Of a DNA stretch of 64,000 bases, positions 42,110 to 53,589 are shown piece by piece. The notes under the pieces are model-generated. The model did not search any database. It saw only the letters and a list, made by a program, of their open reading frames with translations, and had not been told where the DNA came from. Source of the DNA: Neoarius graeffei (taxonomy: Eukaryota; Chordata; Actinopteri; Siluriformes; Ariidae); contig NC_083586.1 of NCBI RefSeq assembly GCF_027579695.1, forward strand, positions 7,188,001 to 7,252,000, given 5' to 3'. Numbering within the stretch: the first letter of the stretch is position 1; the number at the start of each line of letters is the position of its first letter. Made by a program: the position numbers and the translations under genes.

Positions 42110-43190
42110 ATGCCAGGGGGCAAAAAATCCAGGAGATCCTGCAGAAAATGCACAGAACTAGAACAGAGGATTTCTATCCTGGAATCAAAGATTGATGCCC
42201 TGCCAAAGATGGATGAATTAAGAGCGATATCTCAGGAAAGGAGTACAGAAACAGTGGCTGATAATGCAGAGATTGCACCCCGACAGGCCGATGGCATTGC
42301 AGATCGAGTGGATGAATTCATCGATCTAACAGGGCAAAATGTGAGTACAGAAAACTGGCACATGATTGGTGGCAGGCCCAAAAATAAAAACAGAAGGGTA
42401 ATGACCTCAACACCAGTTCATTCTGATACTATGCAACCCATGCTCCACAGCCATGCTATTAGAAATAGAGCCAGGTCTACAAACTACAATAGGATTTACA
42501 ATCCTATGGAAAATCCACAGCCCATAAGGCTTCAGAACAAATTTGAATGCCTCAGGGATGTGGAAGTGGAATTTTCAGGTGGACAAACACATCATAGAAA
42601 GAGATCGCACCACAACCGAAGAGCTGTGGTAAGAGGCAAAAAGCAGCTCGTAACACTACCTGATTCCACAACCCTTGTTCTTGGTGATTCCACTGTAAGA
42701 CATTTAAAAGGACATGGGATGATTATTTGCTGCCTTCCAAATGGATCCATCTCTGACACCAAAGACAGCATTTTGAAACTCATGTCCGAGCATAAAACTA
42801 TCAAACGTATTGTTATGCATGTGGGAGCAAATGATGTTTTCAGAGAACAGCTGTTTGTCCAAGATGATTTCAGAAAACTTTTTTCTGATCTCTATAAGAC
42901 TGGAATACAATCTTTTATCAATGGCCCACTCCCTGCAAGGAGAAGCTTTGCATTTACTCGACTCTTCAGTCTTAACACTTGGCTTGGAAAAACTTGTTTT
43001 TTTATTTGGTATGAACTTCATAGACAATTTTAACCTTTTCTGGAATCGCGGAGAATTCTTCAAGCCAAATAGCACTGAACTCAGCTGGATTGGGACCAAA
43101 GTTTTAGCTGATCACTATAGCCTCGCTCTACAACATGCAATTTTCTCTCAGCCAACATTGAGGAAAACAGTTGATATCACAGACTGACCT
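42110..43190 (+). pseudogene. L2 LINE ORF1: coiled coil plus SGNH esterase-like domain
   Basis: The frame starts MPGGKKSRRSCRKCTELEQR, with a CxxC pair and a heptad-like ELEQRISILESKIDAL coiled coil (residues about 15-40). From about residue 190 an SGNH/GDSL-type hydrolase fold appears: block I TLVLGDSTVRHL (nucleophile Ser), block III MHVGANDVF (Asn-Asp). After a frameshift near 43000, block V LSWIGTKVLADHYS (Asp/His pair) is in the next frame (42810-43187). Esterase-bearing ORF1s are known from CR1/L2 elements and probably serve RNP or membrane association. Confidence 0.85.
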
Positions 43191-43700
43191 AGTTACAAAT
43201 ATCAACAATACCTCTGCAAAGCCAAAACAATCATCCATGCAAGTCTTCACCAAGGACACACAGCCATCTGGGGCAGACTGCCAAGGACATCAACAATCAC
43301 ATGGAGAATGTGAGCATGCGATTCCATCATGCAATTCCATCCAGATTGAGGATCTGACCAAAGACAATCATGCCAAGGCTGCATCATCCACATCTCGACC
43401 CCATGCAAATATCACAGAGACTGTCAGGGAGACAGTCACCACAGAGACAGTCATGGAGACACTTACAAAGACCTCACCAAAGTCCCAATCTCAGTCTCGC
43501 TCTTCTGAATTTATTGTACCATCTCCGTCTCCCCCCTGCATGGATTTCCCTAAAAGTATGCAGAGACTGCTGCCAATGGCTGCACTCTCTTTTTCCAGCC
43601 CAAATCTTTTGTGACAAGCAGTGTACCCAGTTCATCAAAAATCAACCAACAGACTGAATTGTGTTCGCCCAGGACTTTCAGCTGGCTACCAATCTTTTTC
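43191..43700 (+). pseudogene. Ser/Thr/Gln-rich C-terminal extension of L2 ORF1 or inter-ORF region
   Basis: Frame 43171-43614 encodes low-complexity sequence rich in T, S, Q and P (ETVRETVTTETVMETLTKTS) and does not resemble a known fold. It lies between the esterase-like domain and the endonuclease and may be the ORF1 tail after a frameshift. Confidence 0.5.
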
Positions 43701-43899
43701 ACCATCTAAAAAACACATGACATCTCCAATCCTTCCCCCTCCCAACCTCATGGAACATACAGAGAGTCTTGTATGATGTGCTGTGGGTCCCTGCATTGGG
43801 TGTAGTTTTGAAAACAAGCTGGGACCCAGTATGCCTATGCCATTCTCTATTCCTGTGTTGATAAGAAATAGAAAACGGAGCATATTTAACCCAGGGGAT

Positions 43900-44690
43900 A
43901 AACCAGTCTAGTCTCCTTCCTGTTTCAAAACAACATCAGAGTGCCCAAGCGGATATTACTTCTAGACTTTCTGTAAAGCTAGCGCTTCTGAATGTTAGAT
44001 CACTTTCAAACAAGTCATTTTTAATTAATGATCTTATCTGCAAACACAATCTTGATGTTTTGCTTCTAACTGAAACTTGGCTGGATCAAGCAAATAGTGC
44101 TACCACCCTTATTGAAGCAGCTCCCCCAAATTTTAATTTCATGAATGCTACCCAACAGGGGAAAGGTGGAGGGATCGCAAATATATTCAAAGCCTCTTTT
44201 CAATGTAAACAATCCTCACTTGGTGATTTTACATCCTTTGAACACTTATGTGCACTTGTTACATGCTCTCCTAACATACTGTTATTAACTATTTACAGGG
44301 CTCTGAGACATTCAGACAAAGTTTTTCTGGAAGAGTTTGGTGAACTGTTGTCAGTCATTTGCTTAGAGTTTGACTGTCTTATTATATCTGGGGATTTTAA
44401 CTTGCATGTAGATAATCCTGCAAACACTTATGCCAGAGAACTACTTGCACTTATTGACAACTTCAACCTAGTACAACATGTACAGGGGCCGACCCACTCT
44501 CGTGGTCATACCCTTGACCTCGTCATCACAAAGGGTCTTACTGTTTCTACTACTGTTGTTGACCTGGCCTTATCTGATCATTTCTGTGTTTTCTCTGATG
44601 TTTCTATGTCTCCTCACATTCAGAATAGCTCAACGACTATGGGTAGGAGAGTCATAAATGACAACACGTGTTCTCTTTGAGCAAGCTCTC
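43900..44690 (+). pseudogene. L2 LINE AP endonuclease domain
   Basis: The 44060-44680 frame has LLTETWLD, GKGGGIANIF, CLIISGDFNLHVD, THSRGHTLDLVIT and LSDHFCVF, in the order of the APE catalytic blocks (E in ETW, D/N in GDFN, SDH). The upstream LALLNVRSLSNKSF block (about 43980-44020) is also readable. A frameshift near 44660 moves the ORF to the RT frame. Confidence 0.9.
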
Positions 44691-46118
44691 TCTCGGATCT
44701 CAACCAAAATGTCAGACTCTGTAGATGATTTACTGGAAATTTTTAATTTAAATATGACCCAAATTATGGATGATATTGCTCCATTCAAAATCAAAAGAGT
44801 CAATGACAAGCAGAAAGCACCATGGAAGCAATACCCAGCTGTTAAATTGCTAGAGAGAGAATGCAGAAAGACTGAAAGAAAATGGCACAAATCTAAACTT
44901 CACATCCATTATCAAATCCATAAAGAGATGCTTTGTAAATATAATTATGAAATTCATAAAGCAAGACAGTCTTTCTTCTCCAACATCATTAACAGGAATA
45001 TGAACAATGCCCGTGTGCTATTTTCAACAGTAGAGAAGCTAACTAATCCCTCACCACAATTAATACCTGAACTTCTCCCAGTTAATAAATGCAATGCATT
45101 TGCATCCTTCTTCAAAGGTAAAATTGATAAAATATGGCAGAATATTGCTCATAATATATCTCAGTTTCAAATAATTGAAAAGCTGCAATCACCAGTGACA
45201 CAGACAGACAACTTCAACACAATGTCAGAATTTTGTTTAATTGATTACGAGACTCTTGAAAAAACTGTACAAAATCTCAGTTCCTCAACATCTGAATTGG
45301 ACATTCTGCCCACCAACTTTTTTAAGTCTGTTCTTCACCTCATAATTACAGATGTGCTTCAGATCATAAATACATCCCTAGAGACTGGCATTGTTCCTGT
45401 GTCCCTGAAAAAAGCCGTTGTAAAGCCCCTACTTAAAAAGAATAATCTGGATGCTTCAGTATTAAACAACTACAGGCCAATATCAAATCTACCATTCATT
45501 GGGAAAATCCTTGAAAAAATTGTCTTCAATCAATTAACTGCCTTCTTGATATCAAACAGCTGTTTTGATAACTTTCAGTTAGGATTTCGTGCCAATCATA
45601 GCACTGAAACAGTGCTGATTAAAGTTATAAATGGCATACGTCTTAATACTGATGCACGCAAAACATCGGTCCTGGTGTTACTGGACCTCAGTGCAGCTTT
45701 TGATACTGTTGATCACAACATACTGCTATATCGACTTGAACACTGGGTTGGGTTGACTGGTAAAGTTATCAATTGGTTAAAATCATACTTAAAAGATAGA
45801 AGCTTCTTTGTTACCATGGGAAATTGTACCTCAACATCAATGTCCTTGACCTGTGGTGTCCCCCAGGGGTTGATTCTTGGACCATTACTATTAAACCTTT
45901 ATATGCTCCCACTTGGACAAATTATCAAGAACAACTCAATTTTGTATCACTGCTATGCAGATGACACCCAAATTTATTTTGCTCTATCACCTAATGATTA
46001 TGCCCCCCTTGAATGTCTCTACCAGTGTATCGACCAAATCAACAACTGGATGTCACAAAATTTTCTTCAGCTGAACACAGATAAAACAGAAGCAATTCTA
46101 TTTGGGAAAAAAAGATGA
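44658..46118 (+). pseudogene. L2 LINE reverse transcriptase, long open frame
   Basis: 486 residues open. The linker (KAPWKQYPAVKLLERECRKTERKWHK) is followed by RT blocks NNYRPISNLPFIGKILEKIV, GFRANHSTETVLIKV, VLLDLSAAFDTVDHNILL, GVPQGLILGPLLL and the catalytic YADDTQIYF (YADD at 45954-45965), then NFLQLNTDKTEAILFG. All catalytic aspartates are present. The frame breaks only at about 46110. Confidence 0.93.
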
Positions 46119-46785
46119 AAGACTCAGGATTACCACTATTCTTGACACAAAGGGGATTAAAACAAAAGATATGGTTAAAAATCTTGGTGCTTTCATTGAC
46201 AGCGAGCTAAACTTTGACAGTCACATGAAAGCAATCACTAAAACGGCATTTTATCACCTAAAAAACATTTCCAAACTAAAAGGACTTATGTCAAAAAATG
46301 ATCTGGAAAAACTTATACATGCCTTCATCTCTAGTAGGGTTGATTACTGCAATGGCCTTTTCACAGGCCTGCCAAATAAGAACATCCAACGACTTCAGGT
46401 GATTCAAAATGCAGCAGCTAGGGTTCTCACATGAACAAAAAGAACAGAGCACATTACTCCAATTCTAAGGTCCCTTCACTGGCTTCCAGTAAGCTATAGA
46501 ATTGACTTTAAAGTATTGCTGCTGGTGTACAAATCTCTAAATGGTACAGGGCCCAATTATCTCTCTGATATGTTGCAGCGGCCTAACCCAATCAGATCTA
46601 CCAGATTGCAGCAGCAAAATTTACTGGTAAAACCTGTTGTTAAAACAAAGTGTGGTGAAGCAGCTTTTAGCTACTATGCAGTACATCTATGGAACCAACT
46701 CCCAGAGGACATTAAAAATGCTCCTGCTGTTGGCAGCTTTAAATCTAGACTAAAGACCAAGCTGTTTTCAGATGCTTTCTGCTAA
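46102..46785 (+). pseudogene. L2 LINE ORF2 C-terminal domain
   Basis: Frames 46102-46434 and 46516-46785 contain VKNLGAFIDSELNFDSHMKA, SSRVDYCNGLFTGLP, RLQVIQNAAARVLT and then LLVYKSLNGTGPNYL, typical of the conserved L2 C-terminus. A single TGA at 46432 separates them and could be a CpG-type CGA to TGA change. The ORF ends FSDAFC at 46785. Confidence 0.9.
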
Positions 46786-47115
46786 CTGATTAATATTGTT
46801 CTCTTTACATGTTTTAAACTTTCTTAACTTTTACAGTCTCTGCATGTTTTAAACTTTACTTAACTTTTATTCTATTTTATTCTGCTGTTTTTTTTTACTG
46901 AACTTTTACTTCATTTTATTATTTTATTTCTACTATTGTTTAATTCTTATCATTTTTCTTCCCCATTTATTTTATGCAATTTTATTTTCTATTGTTTACT
47001 GTTTTGCTTTTACTTCTGTAAAGCACATTGCACTGCCACTGTGTATGAAATGTGCTATATAAATAAACTTGCCTTGCCTTGCCTATACATGAACATACAA
47101 AAAATGCCTCTAATA

Positions 47116-47148
47116 GCTTGTTTCGACTGAGACTCCAATCTTCCTCAG
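47116..47148 (-). ncRNA. Hammerhead-like motif, isolated Penelope relic
   Basis: On the minus strand: CTGAGGA, a hairpin candidate GATT...AGTC, GAAAC. Same arrangement as in the Penelope pseudo-LTRs at 4515-5350 and 48906-49317. No endonuclease sequence is attached, and the cleavage triplet is not clear. Confidence 0.4.
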
Positions 47149-47857
47149 AAGAGTCATTAGTCCTTAAAATAAATTCATTATAGACGTGAACTTAAAATCA
47201 TTGTTTTATGGCCTTTGTGCCCTCAAAAAATTGACAGCACAAAAGGCCAAGTGGCCTTGCCCCTAAAATGACGAAATTCCAGGCCTGTTCTGTACTGTCT
47301 TTTTTTGCAATGACTGGGTGTGTTTGACTGTGTTCATGTATGCTGCTAATATTGTTACATGTTTTCTATGTATTCTTTTTATCTTAAATTATATTTTAGA
47401 GACTCAATGAATGAGACACTCATTGGAGAGCACTTTAAATTTTGTTGTACTTGTGACAATGACAATAAAGACCTATTCTATTACAGCCACATTATTCTCC
47501 CTGGTATTGAAGGACTGTTACTGTAGCTCACTTCAAAGTATTGCTTTGGTTTTCACTGCTTATTACCAATTTGTTTGTTTATGCCTGCTCTTTGTGTTTA
47601 TTCATGTTTCCTGACTTCGAATATTGGATTATCCTGTTTTATGCTTGTTTGCAAATCACTTGACCCATGCCTGCTTATGGGCTACCTTCCTGCTTACTGT
47701 TTTGGAATTGTCTGTAACTGAATATTTTTTTAAAAGCTGTCAAACTGCATGTGCATCCTCTCATTTTGTGCCTGGTTTTTGTGACACTACACTAAAAATA
47801 GGGCTATTTACTGTTTTTCTTGTTTACTATTGACTGATTGTCTCAAACACATTATGA
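47149..47857. other. Unassigned; includes a LINE-like 3' tail at about 47395-47485
   Basis: The block AAATTTTGTTGTACTTGTGACAATGACAATAAAGACCTATTCTATTA resembles a LINE 3' end with an ATTCT-type tail. The rest is unrecognised. Confidence 0.45.
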
Positions 47858-48018
47858 AGGTAAGAAATTCCACTAATTAAATTTTGACAAGGCACACCTG
47901 TGAATTGGAAAGCATTCCAAGTGACTACCTCATGAAGCTGCTTAAGATTATGCCAATAATGTGTAAAGCGGTCATCAAAGTAAATGGTGACTACTTTGAA
48001 GAATCTAAACTATGAAGC
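47858..48018. mobile_element. Tc1-type MITE fragment
   Basis: Shares GAAAGCATTCCAAGTGACTACC, CATGAAGCTGCTTAAGATTATGCC and the TACTTTGAAGAATCTAAA block with the MITE at 6540-6650. Terminal repeats are missing. Confidence 0.75.
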
Positions 48019-48031
48019 ATATTTATCTCCA

Positions 48032-48380
48032 GGTGTGGCATGGTGGTATAGTGGTTAGCACTGTCAACTTACAGCAAGAAGGTTCTGGGTTTGACCCCAG
48101 TGGCCACTGGGGGCCTTTCTGTATGGAGTTTGCATGTTTGCCTCATATCTGTGTGGGTTTCCCCCACAGTCCAAAGACATGCAGGTTAGGCTAATTGGTG
48201 TGTCTAAACTGACTGTAGGTATGAAAATGAGTATGGATGGTTGTTTGTCTCTATGTGTCAGCCCTGCAATGACCTGGCGACTTGTCCAGGGTGTACCCGC
48301 CTCTGGCCCATAGTCAGCTGGGATAAGCTCCAGCTTGCCTGCGACCCTGCACAGGATAAATGGTTACAGATAATCGATGG
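48032..48380 (+). mobile_element. Full-length SINE
   Basis: Head GTGGCATGGTGGTATAGTGGTTAGC, box B-like GGGTTTGACCCCA, body and a GATAATCGATGG tail. A perfect 13 bp duplication ATATTTATCTCCA lies at 48019-48031 and 48381-48393. Confidence 0.95.
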
Positions 48381-48489
48381 ATATTTATCTCCACCAACTT
48401 TGTTGGAGGAGGTTGTTTTTGGCCTCTGTTTGTCTGCCTTAGAGAATTCAAACTAATTTCATTAATCTCTGCATCAAAATCCTCAACCT

Positions 48490-48834
48490 GTGTACTAGAG
48501 CCCTTACTTACACGACTATTTAAACAGAATACCTGAATGAATTGAGCCGCTTCTAAAAATAATAAATTCTTCTCTTAGGATTGGCTATGTACCCAAATCC
48601 TTTAAACTAGCAGTTATCAAACCCCTAATTAAAAAAAAAAAACCTGACCTCGATCCCTGTCAGCTGTCCAATTATTGGCCAATATCAAACCTCCCCTTTA
48701 TCTTCAAGATCCTAGAAAAAGCTGTCGCACAGCAGTAATGCTAATATTTACATAGGAATAACAGCCATGAAATATAGTCAGGATTTAGACCTCATCATAG
48801 CACAAAGACAGCACTGGTTAAAGAAGTAAATGAC
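48490..48834 (+). pseudogene. L2-type LINE RT fragment
   Basis: The plus strand encodes IGYVPKSFKLAVIKPLIKKKN, then a PIIGQYQTS/PISNLPFIFKILEK-type block and SGFRPHHSTKTALVKEVND, the first RT blocks of an L2 ORF2. Frameshifts interrupt. It stops abruptly where the Penelope repeat begins. Confidence 0.78.
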
Positions 48835-48996
48835 CATTCTGATTCGGATTCTATGATGATCCATGAGAGGATAAATACTTGATACTCCCTATTAGACAGA
48901 CAGAACTGAGGATGCCTTTCGGATGAGAGGCGAAACGTCTTCAAGACTTTTCAAGCAAGTCCAGTTGCTCTCTTCTACCAACCACAGATTACTATG
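48835..48996 (+). repeat. Penelope pseudo-LTR, copy 1
   Basis: Direct repeat of 49213-49374. Contains CTGAGGATGCC at 48906 and GCGAAACGTC near 48931. Confidence 0.9.
48906..48939 (+). ncRNA. Hammerhead-ribozyme-like motif, copy 1
   Basis: CTGAGGA, stem II GCCT...AGGC with a 10 nt loop, then GAAACGTC: the GAAA box, a minimal stem III (AC/GT) and a GTC triplet. Core residues match the hammerhead consensus. With such a short stem III it could work only as a dimer. Confidence 0.6.
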
Positions 48997-49212
48997 TATG
49001 TACCTGGATGACTGAGTATCTTCACAGATATGTTTCTACTCACTTTGGGATGAGTTCCCTTCAACTGGTGTGGGAGTATGAGAGGACTTCCAGAAAACTG
49101 GCAGACATCTTAGCCAGAGAGGATCGTTCATTTTTGTCAACCTGGAACAACCATCACTGAACAGAGGTGGGTGTCTATGACATCTATCAGCCACCTACAA
49201 TGCAGCCATCAG

Positions 49213-49374
49213 CATTCTGATTCGGATTCTATAATGATCCATGAGAGGATAAATACTTGATACTCCCTATTAGACAGACAGAACTGAGGATGCCTTTCGG
49301 ACGAGAGGCGAAACATCTTCAAGACTTTTCAAGCAAGTCCAGTTGCTCTCTTCTACCAACCACAGATTACTATG
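49213..49374 (+). repeat. Penelope pseudo-LTR, copy 2
   Basis: Direct repeat of 48835-48996. One change turns GAAACGTC into GAAACATC, weakening the hammerhead core. Confidence 0.9.
49284..49317 (+). ncRNA. Hammerhead-like motif, copy 2 (mutated)
   Basis: As copy 1, but the base following GAAAC is A instead of G, so the C15.2-G16.2 pair is lost. Confidence 0.5.
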
Positions 49375-50704
49375 AGGCTGAAGAAGTTTATTTATTGTAT
49401 TAAACAGAGTTTTGGGTCTATGATTGCCACTCTTAATGATGTTAGCATAGTAGGAGGATCGGGCAGCATTAAGAGCATCCTTATACTTTGTGATGTGTTC
49501 AGAGAAGAGTGAAAGATGAATAGTAAGGACAGTTTTCTTATAAAGGCACTCTAGCCACCTTCCCTTGGCCTTCATGGCCCTAAGCTCAGAGGTGAACCAA
49601 GGAGAGGTGCGATTTGTGGAGACCTGTCTAGTTTTAAGGGGAGTGAAAGTATTGTGTTAGATATAGTATTATTGTAAATAGAAACTGTATCATCAGGAGA
49701 GGAAACCTCAGCAAATTTACAAAAAGAAGAGAGGAGAGAGGCAGAGAAAGAATGCACACCAATAGAAGAAAGATTACGGAAAGAGACAATAGAACGCAGA
49801 GGAAGTTTAGAAGAAGGCACACTGAGACAACACTCAATCAACTTGTGGTCAGTAAATCCTACATCAGAACCCAATACAGATACAATTTTTATACCAGTAG
49901 AGCAAAGCAAGTCAAGTTGATGACCATGATTATGTGTGGGAAAGTCAACATGCTGAGTTAAACCAAAACATTCAAAGACAGTCAAGAGCTCATCAGTAAG
50001 GGAGCAACTAATGTCAACATGAATGTTAAAGTCACCCAGAAGAATGACAGCAGTACAGACAGATGAGGCTACAGTTAGCAGTTCATTCAGTTCAGACCGA
50101 AAAAGAGATGGTGATGATTTGGGAGGTCGAAAGATTAAGATCAGCAACATTGGTGTGGGAGTGGTGGTTTTCAAACCCAGATATTCACAGGATGTAACAT
50201 CATGAAAAACAAACAAACAATCTCTAAGTTTCAAACCACATTGGAAAACTGAAGCTAGACCTCCACCCTTCCCTGTGAGATGTGGCTTTGATATGTGTGT
50301 GTACCCAGCTGTTGAAGACATATTTAAATGTAGATAGTCCTCAGCCTGTTGCCATGTTTCCACTAGCAGAAGTATGTCCAGGGTGTTTTGGATAATTAGG
50401 TCATTAATGAGTGATGCTTTGTTGGTGATGGAGTGGGAGTTTAAAAGCCCAATCTTTGCAGGAGACACAGGTGACAATCCAGAGACAGCAGAACCTTGCA
50501 TTTTCCCAAGTGAGCAAAGAACACCATGATTAACTCCATGAGCATTCTTGTTGACCTTAGCAATCCGATTGTGAGTCCATATGATGGGTATGGAAGACTC
50601 CGGAGCATAATGAGCAGTTGGAGAGCACAGAGACTGGTGAATATACCGAGGGAGGCATGTGATTCCAATAGAGCAGCAAATACATGGGTCTGCTTGTAAT
50701 GATT
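49375..50704 (-). pseudogene. LINE 5' part with AP endonuclease (same family as 58146-63183)
   Basis: The 378-residue frame 50708-49572 has KIGLLNSHSITNKASLINDLI, LLLVETWQQAED, GKGGGLASVF, AVILLGDFNIHVD, DFPTHNHGHQLDLLCS and FTDHKLIECCLS: all APE blocks, with GDFN intact. After a frameshift, 49575-49270 gives the linker (ERLEC-YKKTxLTIHLSLF, YYANIIKSGN). RT is absent: the copy stops at 49375 against the Penelope repeat. Confidence 0.9.
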
Positions 50705-53575
50705 TCATATAGGCTGATAATGTCTTTGTTGTGGGTGGTTCTTATTCTGCATATTATTATGGGGAGTGCCTCTCACCATGAGAGCCCTTCCTGATGCATT
50801 TTGGACAATCTCTCTTTGATAGTTCAATTCATTTTTTTCTACTATTCCTGATGACTGAGGATGATTAGGGCAGTGGAACTTCCATTCCACACTTAGCATC
50901 TGACACACTTCTTTGTAGACCATGCCTGTGAAGCAGGTTCCTTGGTCTGAATCCACAGTCTAGGGGAGGCCTCAGTGAGGAATGATGTATTTGACCAACA
51001 TTTTTGTAGTGTGAGTGGTTGTAACCCATCTTGTGGGGAATGCTTCCACCCACCTAGAAAATTTGTTCACCACAACTTGAACTTCAGAATATCCATATGA
51101 CTTTAGCAGTGTTATATAGTTCACCTGTAGATGTTGGAATGGACCTGGAGGAGGTGGACTTATCATTGGAGTTTTTGTCTTCTCCTGGATTGTTTTTCTG
51201 ACAGGTCCAGCCACACTTTCAGGGTTGTTCCTGAATGCTGGATTCCACCATGTTATCCTGAATCTGTAGACCATTTTCTCTACTCCCATATGACCCAAGG
51301 AGTGCATCTGTGTGGCAAGATATCATAGTAGTTTTGCAGGAGCAATGACTTTGTCTCCATGTTTCCACAATAAACAGTCATCTTTCTTTGCCCCATGGAA
51401 ATCCAGATCCATTCTTTCTCTCAGCTACAATTTTCTTGTAATGCTTTGATGTTGGAATATGTGCTTGTAGGATCTTTAGAGTCACTGTTTCAGTTTGATT
51501 GCCTGCCACTTTGTTAGCCCCTTCCTTGGCAGCTAGTTTCACAGCCCTGTCTGCTGCCACATTTCCTTTTGGTTCTTCTGTTTTTTGCCTCATATGTGCT
51601 TTGACTTTGATGGACACTTCTTTAGGCAGTTGTAATGCAGCTAATAGTTCTTGGACCAACTGTCCATTCTTTCTTGGAGTTCCAGCAGCAGTCAGGTAAT
51701 CTGTTTATTTCTATAATTGCCTGAAATCATGTGCCACTCCAAAAATGTACCTGGAGTCTGTGTAGATGTTCACTGTGCACCTGTTGGCTAAGTTACATAT
51801 TTCAATGCTTGCTTTCAGTTCTGATTGTTGTGCTGATCTATTTGTTGGTAGAGCCCCTGATGCCCATACATATTCCATATGTAAACATTACTGCCCAGCT
51901 TGCCACTCTCTGATGGTTTACCACTTGTGAGGACCCATCTGCAGATACCATAAAACCAGTTCTGGATTGTGCAGAGGTTTGTTCCTTCAGCATCTGAAAA
52001 AAAATTGACATAGCTGTGATATTCTTTGACCTGTAGCTCTGGAAAAAAGTGTTACTGGGTTCACAGGGGATGCTTTCTCAATGATGATGGCCAGCTCAAG
52101 AATGACTGTCCATCATGTCCACTGTGCTGCAGTAAATTGTGGCATGTGACTCATGGTGATCATTGGGTGTACAGCATGTGGGCATTTCATTGTGAGTTTT
52201 TGATCTATCATGATGATCAAAGTGGACTCCACTGCCAGACATGTGGCTTTAATCACTTTCAGACATGGCCCCAATCCCTGTGACACTTCATCCAGTTTCA
52301 CTGAATAATAAGAGACTGGTTTGCTCATTCCTCCATATTCCTGGGTCAGGGCCACTGTCATGTACCCTTCGTGTTCATGAACATACAGGATGAAGGGTCA
52401 ATTTATGTCTGTTATTCCAAGAGCTGGTGCTTGACACAATGGTTGTTTGAGGTTCTTGAATGTGTCCATCTGCTCACTGATCAGCTGCAATTTTTATGTG
52501 GAGTCTTTTCTTCCTTTCAACATGTCATTCAATGCTTGAGCCATGATTGTGTATGAATCAACCCACACTCTGTTAAAATTGCAGAGTCCCAGGAATGATC
52601 ATAACTCATGAACTGCCATGGGTGGTTTGGCCTCATGAATTGCTTTTGTTTGGTTATCAGTCATTTCTTGTTTCCCCTGTGAGATTTTCTCTCCCAGGTA
52701 GATCACCTATTGTTGACAAAGTTGAGCTTTTGACAAGGTCACCTTGGGCCCTTTTTTCACCAAGGAGTCCAGGATCATCAGCACATCCTGTTTGTGTTGT
52801 TCTTCTGGTTAAGACATAATCAATATATCATCTACATAATTAATGATGACAGATGATGTTTCTGGAGCTTCTCTGAGATGATGGCAGAGTTCCATGTGAT
52901 GCACTGTAGGATGTTGTGAAGACATTGAGGTAATCTGGTCCAGGTGTACTATGTTCCATTCACTGTGAATGCTAGCCAAGGCCAAGCTTCTTCAGCCAGT
53001 GGCACTGACCAGAAACCATTTGCCATGTCAATCACAGTAAAGCCCTGATGTTCTGGCTTAAGAACAATGAACAGAGTTGAAATGTCTGCCACAATTGGGT
53101 TTTGTTTGTCAACATGTTGATTAACAAGGTGGTTGTCCACTGTGAGCCTCCATTCACCTGAGGCTTTCTTTGCTAGGACCATGGGACTGTAAGGCACACT
53201 GTGGGTCTTCACCAGAATGCCTGTTTTCCAGTTGCTGAATGATAGGAAGGACTCCATCCATTACTGTTTCATTGTGACAATAGCTGTTTCAATAGCTATT
53301 GGTTGGTGTAAGGAGGAACTTGGCCTGTGAATGTCACTGGGTCCATTTGAAGGTTATCACAGGCATCCTTGACTTTAGACCAAATCAAATGATTTTCTAA
53401 TTGAGTTTTTTTCCACTTTTCTCAGTTTGCAGACAGCTTTGCCATTTGTGAAGTTAAGCCTTCCTTCAAGCTACAACAAAGCATCCAGGCCTAAAATTGG
53501 GCCTGTAACACTGCCCAACCAAATTGGAGTATCAACTTTGACCTAAATGACAAACTCCCTGGCACACTCTCTTGT
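50705..53575 (-). pseudogene. Endogenous retrovirus pol fragment (protease end, RT, RNase H, integrase)
   Basis: An old, broken retroviral-type pol on the minus strand. Order: end of a protease-like region (about 53560-53480), RT (53257-52949, with the palm motif TVIDMANGFWSVPL; the catalytic YVDD is encoded at 52839-52828), connection/RNase H (52361-52113, and 51659-51378 with VKAHMRQKTEEPKGN), integrase zinc region and core (51307-50972, FSRWVEAFPTRWVTT; 50956-50705, DSDQGTCFTG and HPQSSGIVEK). The style is closer to vertebrate class I retroviruses than to gypsy. Numerous stops and frameshifts; no gag, env or LTR is attached. Not functional. Confidence 0.85.
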
Positions 53576-53589
53576 AAAAGGAGGTTGTA

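Larger units (their letters stand above)
41646..47089 (+). mobile_element. Nearly full-length L2 LINE
   Basis: The plus strand runs 5' UTR (about 41646-42109), ORF1 with an esterase-like domain, ORF2 with APE endonuclease and RT, and a 3' UTR ending in TATAAATAAACTTGCCTTGCC with a (CTTGC)n tail. At about 5.4 kb this is close to the full length of fish L2 elements. Only a handful of frame breaks were noticed. Start coordinate and target duplication are not resolved. Confidence 0.87.
48835..49374 (+). mobile_element. Penelope-like fragment with two direct pseudo-LTRs
   Basis: Two 162 bp direct repeats (48835-48996 and 49213-49374), differing at three bases or so, each carry a hammerhead-like motif. 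Between them (48997-49212) the plus strand reads like the last part of a Penelope endonuclease domain (a PSLNRGG-like stretch and PTYNAA-like end around 49120-49210). The arrangement pseudo-LTR, endonuclease end, pseudo-LTR suggests a tandem Penelope insertion truncated in the upstream unit. Confidence 0.75.
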
